From HGM10836 sp045580645 (lineage in GTDB: Bacteria > Bacillota_I > Bacilli_A > RF39 > UBA660): a stretch of 9,675 nucleotides of DNA. The position numbers were made by a program, and so were the translations under genes. Under the pieces are notes generated by a model. That model was given only the letters and a program-made list of their open reading frames with translations, was not told where the DNA came from and ran no database searches. The stretch is from positions 1 through 9,675 of the forward strand of contig JAZNOG010000057.1 of the NCBI GenBank assembly GCA_045580645.1, written 5' to 3'. How positions within the stretch are numbered: position 1 is the first letter of the stretch; the number at the start of each line of letters is the position of its first letter. Shown piece by piece: positions 1 through 5,711 of this stretch.

Positions 1-2427
1 ACTATCAAAAACATGAGAATATATTAAAGACTCTAATATCTTTTTATTATTTACTTTTTGATAATTTCTTCTTAAAAAATCATATATACTAGCATATGCA
101 TTATCTCTATTTTCTACAATAAAACTAGATATAATACTACCAATATTTCTAATTGAAGAAAAAGGCATAATTATTCCATCTTTTGTTACTCTATACTTAT
201 TGTTATAACTTAAATTTATATCAGGAGGCAATACCTTTATTCCTCTTTTTTTTACTTCATTTAAATATTCAATTGTTTTAGTTTCACTACCTACTACAGA
301 AGATAATAAACTAGCATAAAAGTATTTAGGAAAATAATATTTCAAATAAGCCATTTTATACGCTACTAATGAATAAGAAACAGAATGACTTTTGTTAAAC
401 CCATAATTTGCAAATTTTAGTATTAAATCATATACTTTTTTAGCTTCCTCTAAAGTATAATTATTTTCCATTGATTTTTTTATAAAACGTTCTTCTTCAC
501 TTTTTAAAATATCAAATTTTTTCTTACTCATTGCACGTCTTAAAATATCTGCTTCTCCTAAAGTATAAGACGCCATAATACTTGCAATTAGCATTATTTG
601 TTCTTGATATATTATTATTCCATAAGTTTCCTCTAAAATATCTTTTAAAGATGGATGAATATAGTCAATTTCTTCTTTATTATTTCTTCTATTAATATAA
701 CTAGGTATATTTTCTGCTGGTCCTGGTCTAAATAAAGCAATAGCCGCACAAATATCTTTAAATGATCTAGGTTTTAAATCCTTTAAAAAACGTTTCATTC
801 CTTCACTTTCAAATTGAAATATTCCAACAGTATCAGCTTGGGAGAATACACTTAATACTTTTTCATCATCAAGAGGTATATTATTAAAATCTATCTTAAT
901 ATTTTCATATTTTTCTATATCACATATTATATTTTTAATTGTAGATAAATTCTTTATCCCTAAAAAATCCATTTTAATAAGACCAATTTCTTCTAAGTAT
1001 TCCATTGTATATTCTGTTAAATATAAACCTTCTGAACCTTTTATTATAGGAAGTATATTATCTAAATTTTCACGACTTATTACAATACCTGCTGCATGTG
1101 TGCTAGTATGCCTTTTATTATTAGATATTACATTAACTATATTATATAACATCTTAAGTTTATCACTAGATTCTATAAAATTATTTATTTCCTTATTACG
1201 AGTTTTTAATTCCTTTAATGTTTCCTTAAAACCCAAATTCTTAGTTATATAATCTACATCTCTTAAATCTATATTTAAAACTCTTCCCACATCACGAACT
1301 GCTTGTTTTGTAGCAAGTGTCCCAAAAGTAATAATACCGGCTACACTATTTTGTCCATATTTATCTTTAACATATTCTATTACTTTATCCCTATCTACAT
1401 CTGGAAAATCTGTATCTATATCAGGCATAGTAATTCTTTCTGGATTTAAAAATCTTTCAAATAATAAAGAATATTTCATGGGATCTACATCAGTAATACC
1501 TAAACAATAAGAAACTAAAGATCCTGCCGCAGAACCCCTACCTGGTCCCACTAGTATATTACTTTTTTTAGCAAATTTTATATAATCATATACTACTAAA
1601 AAATAATCTTCAAAATGCATTTTAAGTATTATATCAAGTTCATAATCCAAACGTTTTTGATATTCTTCTGGAATAACTCCTAATCTTCTTTTTAAACCTT
1701 TATTTGCAAGATTTATTAAAAAACTTTTTGAATCTTCCACATCATATTTAGGCATCCATAAATTCTTAGAAAATGATAAATTACACATTTCCCCTATCTT
1801 TATAGTATTATTAATAGAATTTATATCAACCAAATTTATAACTTCATCATTAGATAATAAATGATTGTTTTGATAAACAAAATCTATTCCATCACTAATA
1901 GTTTTACCATCTCTTATCATAAATACATAAGGCAAATATTTATATTCATATTTTTCTAAATATAATGTTTTATTTATATAAACAGTTTCCCCAATAATAT
2001 TATTTAAAGAAGCTTCTTTATTATTAGATACCCCGATAAAAAGATCTTGATAAATAGTTTTAAAATCATTATATAAAGTATTATCAAATATAATACATAT
2101 TAAATCTTTATTATAAGTAGTTAAAATATCAATAGTTATTTCTTTTTCATTTTTTATTGTTTCAATTTTTATAAGATTATTATAACCATCCTCACTTTTA
2201 GCATATAATAAAATAGTTTTTTGTTCAAAAGATACTTCAAGTCCTATTATAGGTTTAATATTATTTTTATTAAATTTATTTATAATTTCCATAGTTCCAA
2301 ATAAATTATTATCTACAATAGCACAAACCTTTATATTTTTCTTTTTTAAATATTCAATTAAATTATCTATTTTTATTAAACTAGACAATAAACTATAATC
2401 AGTTTTTACATATAATGGAACATACAT
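1..2427 (-). CDS. dnaE: DNA polymerase III alpha subunit DnaE (partial, C-terminus outside window)
   Basis: The reading frame is open without a stop from the ATG at 2427 down to base 1 (809 codons); roughly the last 200 residues of a normal DnaE, including the OB-fold region, lie outside. It is the replicative polymerase catalytic subunit. Visible motifs, in order: an N-terminal PHP domain (DYSLL near residue 10, DNNLFG near 40, NIKPIIGLE near 57), GPGRGSAAG near 294, the catalytic PDIDTDF with Asp336 and Asp338, the third catalytic Asp487 in IKMDFLG, FRPGP, FNKSHSVSYSLVAY near 676-689, and the start of the helix-hairpin-helix region. The start is supported by AGGAGG at 2435-2440, seven bases upstream. 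The PHP metal-binding His-x-His is replaced (VPLYVK where the family has VHLxVH), so this domain is probably inactive. PolC is the main polymerase in most Bacillota, so this is most likely the second, DnaE-type enzyme. Confidence 0.95.
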   Translation of the reverse strand, partial: MYVPLYVKTDYSLLSSLIKIDNLIEYLKKKNIKVCAIVDNNLFGTMEIINKFNKNNIKPIIGLEVSFEQKTILLYAKSEDGYNNLIKIETIKNEKEITIDILTTYNKDLICIIFDNTLYNDFKTIYQDLFIGVSNNKEASLNNIIGETVYINKTLYLEKYEYKYLPYVFMIRDGKTISDGIDFVYQNNHLLSNDEVINLVDINSINNTIKIGEMCNLSFSKNLWMPKYDVEDSKSFLINLANKGLKRRLGVIPEEYQKRLDYELDIILKMHFEDYFLVVYDYIKFAKKSNILVGPGRGSAAGSLVSYCLGITDVDPMKYSLLFERFLNPERITMPDIDTDFPDVDRDKVIEYVKDKYGQNSVAGIITFGTLATKQAVRDVGRVLNIDLRDVDYITKNLGFKETLKELKTRNKEINNFIESSDKLKMLYNIVNVISNNKRHTSTHAAGIVISRENLDNILPIIKGSEGLYLTEYTMEYLEEIGLIKMDFLGIKNLSTIKNIICDIEKYENIKIDFNNIPLDDEKVLSVFSQADTVGIFQFESEGMKRFLKDLKPRSFKDICAAIALFRPGPAENIPSYINRRNNKEEIDYIHPSLKDILEETYGIIIYQEQIMLIASIMASYTLGEADILRRAMSKKKFDILKSEEERFIKKSMENNYTLEEAKKVYDLILKFANYGFNKSHSVSYSLVAYKMAYLKYYFPKYFYASLLSSVVGSETKTIEYLNEVKKRGIKVLPPDINLSYNNKYRVTKDGIIMPFSSIRNIGSIISSFIVENRDNAYASIYDFLRRNYQKVNNKKILESLIYSHVFDS

Positions 2428-2497
2428 AATAGGACCTCCTTTAATTATTATTCTATCAAAAAAGAAATAAAAAATAAATATTTATTGAGAAATGTTA

Positions 2498-2564
2498 TTT
2501 TTGACAAAAAGCATAAAATATGTTATTATGAATATGTCAAGGAAACTTGCATAAAATAAAAAAG
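2498..2564 (+). repeat. 67-bp direct repeat, copy 1 (sRNA promoter and 5' end)
   Basis: Bases 2498-2564 are identical, base for base, to 2852-2918 (offset 354). The block spans the sRNA promoter, the presumed transcription start and the first 30 or so transcribed bases, including a small CAAG-GAAA-CTTG hairpin. Outside the block the two copies diverge quickly. Confidence 0.95.
2501..2529 (+). promoter_or_regulatory. Strong sigma-A promoter of sRNA 1
   Basis: TTGACA (2501-2506, perfect -35), a 17-base spacer and TATTAT (2524-2529, -10). The start is expected near 2536. There is no ribosome binding site or ORF of note between this promoter and the terminator at 2613-2643, so the product is read as a non-coding RNA. 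Confidence 0.88.
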
Positions 2565-2599
2565 AGGAACATTTAATTTTGCGAGTGAATGTCACCTCT
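2558..2599 (-). terminator. Putative terminator of toxin mRNA 1
   Basis: On the minus strand a stem AGAGG/CCTCT (2595-2599 with 2563-2567) plus ACATT/AATGT (2588-2592 with 2569-2573), with a small internal bulge, is followed by six U (2558-2563). It would end the toxin mRNA inside the region complementary to sRNA 1. The same stem with changed bases exists in copy 2. Confidence 0.6.
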
Positions 2600-2612
2600 A
2601 ATAAATGGACAC

Positions 2613-2643
2613 GACACTCATATCACTGAGTGTCTATTTTTTT
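2613..2643 (+). terminator. Intrinsic terminator of sRNA 1
   Basis: GACACTCA (2613-2620), a six-base loop, TGAGTGTC (2627-2634), then TATTTTTTT. The stem is a perfect 8 bp. Its right arm overlaps the stop codon of the opposing peptide gene. Confidence 0.9.
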
Positions 2644-2726
2644 ATTGCTAACACCAATAAGGTAGACAGTAATAAAATGATAGAAATGAGTTTCAGAACT
2701 TTTATTATAAAAGTCTTAATTTTCAT
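2634..2726 (-). CDS. Small hydrophobic peptide, putative type I toxin (copy 1, intact)
   Basis: A 30-residue ORF from the ATG at 2726 to TAG at 2634-2636, preceded by a perfect AGGAGG (2736-2741) at nine bases. The peptide has a basic N-terminus (MKIK), one uninterrupted hydrophobic segment (IILLL at its centre, then TLLVLA) and a C-terminal KK: a single membrane-spanning helix with lysines at both ends, as in type I toxins that depolarise the membrane. It has its own promoter (2793-2821), a leader of about 60 nt, and a convergent small RNA overlapping its 3' end. It lacks the IIAPI-type motif of the Fst family, so I cannot assign it to a named family. The frame-corrected copy 2 encodes a 30-residue homologue with mostly conservative changes, which supports this being a real coding sequence. 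The function is inferred from architecture. Confidence 0.75.
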   Translation of the reverse strand: MKIKTFIIKVLKLISIILLLSTLLVLAIKK

Positions 2727-2785
2727 CTTTATCTACCTCCTCTCTTTTAAGATTGAAGGCGACACTCTGGTAATTAAATATTCCT

Positions 2786-2847
2786 ATATATAATTATACA
2801 ATAAGTTAATTTGGAAAACAAGGAGAAAACAAACATTTTTTCGTAAT
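2786..2847 (-). repeat. 62-bp direct repeat, copy 1 (toxin promoter block)
   Basis: Bases 2786-2847 are identical to 3155-3216 (offset 369). The block covers the toxin promoter, the presumed start site and upstream sequence. The 5' leaders transcribed from it diverge immediately downstream. Confidence 0.95.
2793..2821 (-). promoter_or_regulatory. Promoter of toxin mRNA 1
   Basis: On the minus strand TTGTTT (2816-2821), a 17-base spacer and a perfect TATAAT (2793-2798). The start is expected near 2786, giving a leader of about 60 nt that contains GAGTGTCGCC (2758-2767). It lies back to back with the sRNA 2 promoter. Confidence 0.82.
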
Positions 2848-2851
2848 TATT

Positions 2852-2918
2852 TTTTTGACAAAAAGCATAAAATATGTTATTATGAATATGTCAAGGAAAC
2901 TTGCATAAAATAAAAAAG
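2852..2918 (+). repeat. 67-bp direct repeat, copy 2 (sRNA promoter and 5' end)
   Basis: Identical to 2498-2564. It marks the start of the second toxin-antitoxin-like unit. Confidence 0.95.
2855..2883 (+). promoter_or_regulatory. Strong sigma-A promoter of sRNA 2
   Basis: TTGACA (2855-2860), a 17-base spacer and TATTAT (2878-2883), identical to the sRNA 1 promoter. The start is expected near 2890. Confidence 0.88.
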
Positions 2919-2956
2919 GGAAACATTATAGTTCTTCACACTAAAATGTCTACCCT
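2912..2956 (-). terminator. Putative terminator of toxin-like mRNA 2
   Basis: On the minus strand AGGG/CCCT (2953-2956 with 2917-2920) and ACATT/AATGT (2945-2949 with 2923-2927) form an interrupted stem followed by a run of U (2912-2917). It is equivalent in position to 2558-2599 of copy 1. Confidence 0.5.
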
Positions 2957-2972
2957 ATATTAAAAATGGATG

Positions 2973-3010
2973 GACATTTAATTCATTACTGAATTAAGTG
3001 TCACTTTTTT
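2973..3010 (+). terminator. Intrinsic terminator of sRNA 2
   Basis: GACATTTAATTCA (2973-2985), loop TTAC, TGAATTAAGTGTC (2990-3002), then ACTTTTTT. The stem is 13 bp with one G-U pair. The sequence differs from the copy 1 terminator apart from the GACA/TGTC base, yet the stem is maintained. Confidence 0.9.
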
Positions 3011-3094
3011 ATTACTAAAATTAGTAAAGTTAGAAGTAATAAAATGATGCAAATTATTCTTTAGAACTTTTATTACAAAATTTCTCTTCTTCAT
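3001..3094 (-). pseudogene. Frameshifted copy of the hydrophobic toxin peptide (copy 2)
   Basis: This homologue of the 2634-2726 gene starts with ATG at 3094 behind AGGAGG (3104-3109, nine-base spacing as in copy 1). It reads MKKRNF, then VIKVLK like copy 1, after which one extra base near 3055-3058 shifts the frame. Without that base the frame would continue as hydrophobic residues (IILLLL, TLLILVIKK) and stop at TGA 3001-3003, giving exactly 30 residues and closely matching copy 1. As it stands, translation runs to TAA at 2978-2980 and yields a 38-residue polar peptide with no membrane segment. Promoter, ribosome binding site and opposing sRNA all look intact. The base may be a true inactivating mutation or a sequencing/assembly error. 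Confidence 0.78.
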
Positions 3095-3154
3095 TTGTTC
3101 AAACCTCCTTTCCTCACAGATCGAAGGTAGACACTCTAGCAACTATTGTTTCCC

Positions 3155-3216
3155 ATATATAATTATACAATAAGTTAATTTGGAAAACAAGGAGAAAACA
3201 AACATTTTTTCGTAAT
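3155..3216 (-). repeat. 62-bp direct repeat, copy 2 (toxin promoter block)
   Basis: Identical to 2786-2847; it closes the second unit of the tandem module. Confidence 0.95.
3162..3190 (-). promoter_or_regulatory. Promoter of toxin-like mRNA 2
   Basis: TTGTTT (3185-3190), a 17-base spacer and TATAAT (3162-3167) on the minus strand, the same as for copy 1. The start is expected near 3155. The leader contains AGAGTGTCTACC (3126-3137), able to pair with the 3' segment of the same transcript. Confidence 0.8.
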
Positions 3217-3317
3217 GTTTTTCATATAATTAAAAGAGATAATTTTACCAGTAAATCAACATATTATAAGGAAATTACATTAAAAAAGTTGACTTATTTC
3301 TTAATTTATGATAAATT

Positions 3318-3323
3318 TATAAT
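3318..3323 (+). promoter_or_regulatory. Probable -10 element of rpmB
   Basis: A perfect TATAAT, 26 bases before the rpmB start. The best -35-like hexamer, TTGACT (3289-3294), is 23 bases away and so badly spaced; the correctly spaced hexamer is TATTTC. The -35 assignment stays open. Confidence 0.5.
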
Positions 3324-3348
3324 GCTTATTTAAGAAGGAGGGAAAACT

Positions 3349-3519
3349 ATGGCTAAAAATTTGTCAAATAGAAAACCTAATACTAAAAATATTCGTTCTA
3401 AGGCTTTAAATGCCACTAAAAAGAAACAAGGTTTAAATTTACAAGTTGTAACTTTTGAAAATGGTGAAAAAGGAAGAATTTCTGTAAAAGAAGCTAGAAC
3501 AATGAAAAAAGCTGCATAA
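3349..3519 (+). CDS. rpmB: 50S ribosomal protein L28
   Basis: A 56-residue basic protein from the ATG at 3349 behind AAGGAGGG (3335-3342) to TAA at 3517-3519. It matches the L28 pattern: a basic N-terminus, then IRSKALNATKKKQGLNLQ (family: N..SHALN.TKR....NLQ), a short strand with ENGEKGRI, and VKEARTMKK (family: VSARALK). It would be a structural component of the large ribosomal subunit. It is a little shorter than the usual 60-64 residues, and the common N-terminal CxxTGKK segment is replaced by NLSNRKPNTKN without the cysteine. It is monocistronic, convergent with ffh, and followed by a strong bidirectional terminator. Confidence 0.88.
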   Translation: MAKNLSNRKPNTKNIRSKALNATKKKQGLNLQVVTFENGEKGRISVKEARTMKKAA

Positions 3520-3520
3520 T

Positions 3521-3557
3521 AAAAACAAGAATTTTTAAAATTAGTTCTTGTTTTTTT
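3521..3557. terminator. Bidirectional terminator between rpmB and ffh
   Basis: AAAAACAAGAA (3521-3531) pairs with TTCTTGTTTTT (3545-3555) across a 13-base loop. T runs follow on the plus strand (to 3557) and on the minus strand (complement of 3521-3525), so it can end both convergent genes. Confidence 0.88.
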
Positions 3558-3562
3558 CTTGT

Positions 3563-4870
3563 CTAAAATGGCAATTTAAAATTTCCACTTGCTATTTGTT
3601 TCATCATCTTTTTACTTTGTTCAAATTGAGTAAGTAATCTATTTACCTCTTGAACACTTCTACCAGAACCTTTTGCTATTCTTTCTTTTCTACTTGCCTT
3701 AAGTATTTCTGGATGTTTCCTTTCATAAGGAGTCATAGAAAGTATTATAGCTTCTACATGGGCCATATCTTTAGGATCTATTTGAATATTATTAAGTCCC
3801 ATCTTTTTAGCGCCAGGCAATAACTTAAGTATTGATTCAATTGAACCTAATTTTTTTATTTGTTTCATTTGTGATAAAAAGTCTTCTAAATCAAACTTTC
3901 CACTTTGCATCTTTTTAAGTGATTTTTCTGCCTCTTTTTCATCAATAACTTCATTTGCTTTATCTACTAATGTTAAAATATCTCCCATTCCAATTATACG
4001 TGATGCCATACGATCCGGATAAAAATAATCTATACCATCTAGCTTTTCACTTATACCAATAAACTTAATTGGAACATTTGTTAAATGACGAACAGATAAC
4101 GCTACCCCTCCTCTAGTATCTCCATCTAATTTAGTTAAAACAACACCTGTTAAATTTATATTTTCGTTAAAACCAGTAATTACATTTATTGCATCCTGGC
4201 CCATCATTGAATCAATAACAAGAAGAGTTTCATTTACATCTACATTTTCTTTAATTTCCTTAAGTTCACTCATTAACTCTTCATCAATATGAAGTCTTCC
4301 TGCTGTATCTATCAAAACATAATCAAAACCATTTTCTTTTGCGTGCTTTATAGCATTTTTAGATGTTTCTACTGGATTATTTTTACCCTCTTCATATACT
4401 TCTATATTAAGTTCTTTTCCAATTTGCTTTAATTGATCAATTGCAGCAGGTCTATAAATATCACAAGCTACTAAAAGTGGTTTTTTACTATGTTTTTTTC
4501 TAAGTAAATTAGCTAATTTTCCAATTGTAGTGGTTTTACCTGAACCTTGAAGACCCACAAGCATTAAAACAGCAGGATTACCCTCTAAATTAAGGGGAGC
4601 AGCTTCTCCACCAAGTAATTTTTCAAGTTCATCACGAATAATACCTACAAACATTTCTCCTGGAGATAAACTTTTTTTAACTTCCTCTCCTAGAGCTTTT
4701 TCCTTTACATTATTAGTAAACTCCTTAACTACTTTATAATGAACATCTGCTTCAAGAAGTGATAAACGAACTTCTCTAAGCATAGGCTCTATATTTTCTT
4801 CAGTAATCTTTCCATATCCCTTTATATTCTTTATTGCATTCTGTAATCTATCACTTAATGTCTCAAACAT
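3563..4870 (-). CDS. ffh: Signal recognition particle protein Ffh (SRP54 GTPase)
   Basis: A 435-residue GTPase that binds SRP RNA and signal sequences of nascent membrane proteins and docks with FtsY. The four-helix N domain (about 1-90) is followed by the G domain with GLQGSGKTTT (106-115), the DTAGR switch (188-192), TKLD guanine specificity (246-249) and GDTRGG next to it. The methionine-bearing M domain (about 320-435) contains the RNA-binding SRKERIAKGSG (393-403). Length is slightly below the usual 445-450 because the C-terminal tail is short. The start has GGAGG four bases upstream (4875-4879), a tight spacing. It follows the phospholipase C-like gene by 10 bp and probably shares its promoter. 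The ylxM gene that often precedes ffh in Bacillota is not here. Confidence 0.97.
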   Translation of the reverse strand: MFETLSDRLQNAIKNIKGYGKITEENIEPMLREVRLSLLEADVHYKVVKEFTNNVKEKALGEEVKKSLSPGEMFVGIIRDELEKLLGGEAAPLNLEGNPAVLMLVGLQGSGKTTTIGKLANLLRKKHSKKPLLVACDIYRPAAIDQLKQIGKELNIEVYEEGKNNPVETSKNAIKHAKENGFDYVLIDTAGRLHIDEELMSELKEIKENVDVNETLLVIDSMMGQDAINVITGFNENINLTGVVLTKLDGDTRGGVALSVRHLTNVPIKFIGISEKLDGIDYFYPDRMASRIIGMGDILTLVDKANEVIDEKEAEKSLKKMQSGKFDLEDFLSQMKQIKKLGSIESILKLLPGAKKMGLNNIQIDPKDMAHVEAIILSMTPYERKHPEILKASRKERIAKGSGRSVQEVNRLLTQFEQSKKMMKQIASGNFKLPF

Positions 4871-4880
4871 ATTTCCTCCA

Positions 4881-5555
4881 TTATTTATATATTATATTGT
4901 TATCAGTTATATATTTCAAAATAAATTCTATACAAAATTCAAAATGTTCCATTAAAAGTTTCCTAGTATAAATAACATATTTTTTTCTAATAATCTTATG
5001 ATATTTTAAAATATTCTTTTCTAAATATTTTATAAGCTTTTTTATATCATCTTCAGGAATATCCACTTCCCTTAAATCTTTTTTATATTCAAGTATTTCT
5101 TCCTTATATTTAGGCACTGTTATATATTTATTTTTAGCAAGATACTCCCCAAATAACTTAAAATCACTGTGTTTAAAACTAGTAACTTTTTTTATATCAT
5201 CTAAATACTTATGCTTTCCATTTTTTAAAAGAAAACCAACAAGTTCATCACTATCGTTATAAATATAATGTTCATTATGAGTTACTTTATTAAAATAATA
5301 ATCAGTAAGTAAATGTGTAAAATATCCAAAAACAACTGGATTATTCATCATAGAATTATATTTTTTTACAAATCTATCTATATTTGGAAGATTTTCTTTC
5401 TTATTTACTTTAGTAGTTAAATAATGTGTTTTAGTCTTTTCTTCTTTATGATAATCAGGAAATAAATTAGCAGTCATAAAAATATCTTTTTCTTTTATTT
5501 CAAGTTCCTTGCTAAGTTTTTTAGCAATAGCTAAATGTATATTCCAAGTTGGCAT
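4881..5555 (-). CDS. Zinc-dependent phospholipase C-like protein, cytoplasmic
   Basis: 224 residues from the ATG at 5555, chosen because GGAGG (5562-5566) lies six bases upstream and because the family pattern begins there (MPTWNIHLAIA). A longer frame to 5642 has no ribosome binding site. The His/Asp pattern resembles the zinc-dependent phospholipase C / S1-P1 nuclease fold: Trp4, His7, Asp34 in NLFPDYH, His44 in THY, then His81 and Asp85 in GYFTHLLTDYY, and His93/His96. These would be ligands of a multi-zinc centre. There is no signal peptide, so it is unlike the secreted toxins; small intracellular members of this kind are common in Bacillota and their substrate is unknown. The lysine-rich C-terminal half is not conserved in a way I recognise. 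It is translationally close to ffh. Confidence 0.7.
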   Translation of the reverse strand: MPTWNIHLAIAKKLSKELEIKEKDIFMTANLFPDYHKEEKTKTHYLTTKVNKKENLPNIDRFVKKYNSMMNNPVVFGYFTHLLTDYYFNKVTHNEHYIYNDSDELVGFLLKNGKHKYLDDIKKVTSFKHSDFKLFGEYLAKNKYITVPKYKEEILEYKKDLREVDIPEDDIKKLIKYLEKNILKYHKIIRKKYVIYTRKLLMEHFEFCIEFILKYITDNNIIYK

Positions 5556-5583
5556 ATAACACCTCCAATCATAGACATATATA

Positions 5584-5612
5584 ATTATATCAAAAATAAA
5601 TAAAAAAAAGAA
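5584..5612 (-). promoter_or_regulatory. Probable promoter of the PLC-like/ffh unit
   Basis: A perfect TATAAT (5584-5589) about 29 bases upstream of the PLC-like start; the hexamer at 17-base spacing is TTCTTT (5607-5612), a weak -35. The surroundings are very AT-rich, so only the -10 is persuasive. Confidence 0.5.
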
Positions 5613-5661
5613 TAGTTTTTGATTTTCAAAACAATTACTCATTTTATTTTTATTTTTTCAT

Positions 5662-5701
5662 AAAAAAAACATGTAATTTTTATTTATTTTATTACATGTT
5701 T
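5662..5701 (-). terminator. Intrinsic terminator of the ATPase gene
   Basis: An 11-bp perfect stem AAACATGTAAT/ATTACATGTTT (5667-5677 with 5691-5701) with a 13-base loop. On the minus strand it is followed by eight T (5662-5669, overlapping the stem end). It sits just after the ATPase stop codon at 5712 and separates it from the PLC-like/ffh unit. Confidence 0.88.
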
Positions 5702-5711
5702 CATTATTATT

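Larger units (their letters stand above)
2536..2643 (+). ncRNA. Putative type I antitoxin small RNA, copy 1
   Basis: A transcript of about 108 nt is defined by the promoter at 2501-2529 and the terminator at 2613-2643. Three hairpins are visible: a 5' CAAG/CTTG stem with a GAAA tetraloop (2539-2550); an internal stem AGAGG...CCTCT plus ACATT...AATGT (2563-2599); and the terminator stem. It converges on the toxin mRNA and is fully complementary to that mRNA's last 85 or so bases. It also carries CGACACTC (2612-2619), repeated at 2760-2767, so it can pair with GAGTGTCG in the toxin 5' leader. These features match the convergent type I antitoxins of the Fst/par kind. Expression and function are inferred. 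Confidence 0.75.
2890..3010 (+). ncRNA. Putative type I antitoxin small RNA, copy 2
   Basis: About 121 nt between the promoter at 2855-2883 and the terminator at 2973-3010. It repeats the three-hairpin plan of copy 1: the identical 5' CAAG-GAAA-CTTG hairpin; an internal stem AGGG...CCCT plus ACATT...AATGT (2917-2956); and a longer terminator stem. The internal stem differs from copy 1 (AGAGG/CCTCT) but both arms changed together, which argues for a conserved RNA structure. It is complementary to the 3' part of the copy 2 toxin-like transcript. Confidence 0.72.

Noticed and set aside
2605..2793. A 62-residue plus-strand ORF between dnaE and rpmB
   Set aside because: It has no ribosome binding site, starts inside the sRNA 1 region and runs antisense through the toxin gene and its leader. 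The minus-strand 30-residue ORF has a perfect Shine-Dalgarno, its own promoter and a homologue in copy 2.
2978..3094. The 38-residue polar frame of toxin copy 2 as a genuine peptide
   Set aside because: Its second half has no similarity to copy 1, while the frame one base away reproduces copy 1 residue by residue; the polar frame is best explained as a frameshift product.
3251..3297. Inverted repeat TAAATCAAC...GTTGACTTA upstream of rpmB as an operator or riboswitch
   Set aside because: The arms match with one mismatch but are far apart and in very AT-rich sequence; there is no known leader motif, and it would lie upstream of the probable transcript start.
5556..5642. N-terminal extension of the PLC-like protein to 5642, with an apparent membrane helix
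   Set aside because: No ribosome binding site at 5642, the extension overlaps the probable promoter, and the family pattern begins at the ATG at 5555 behind GGAGG.
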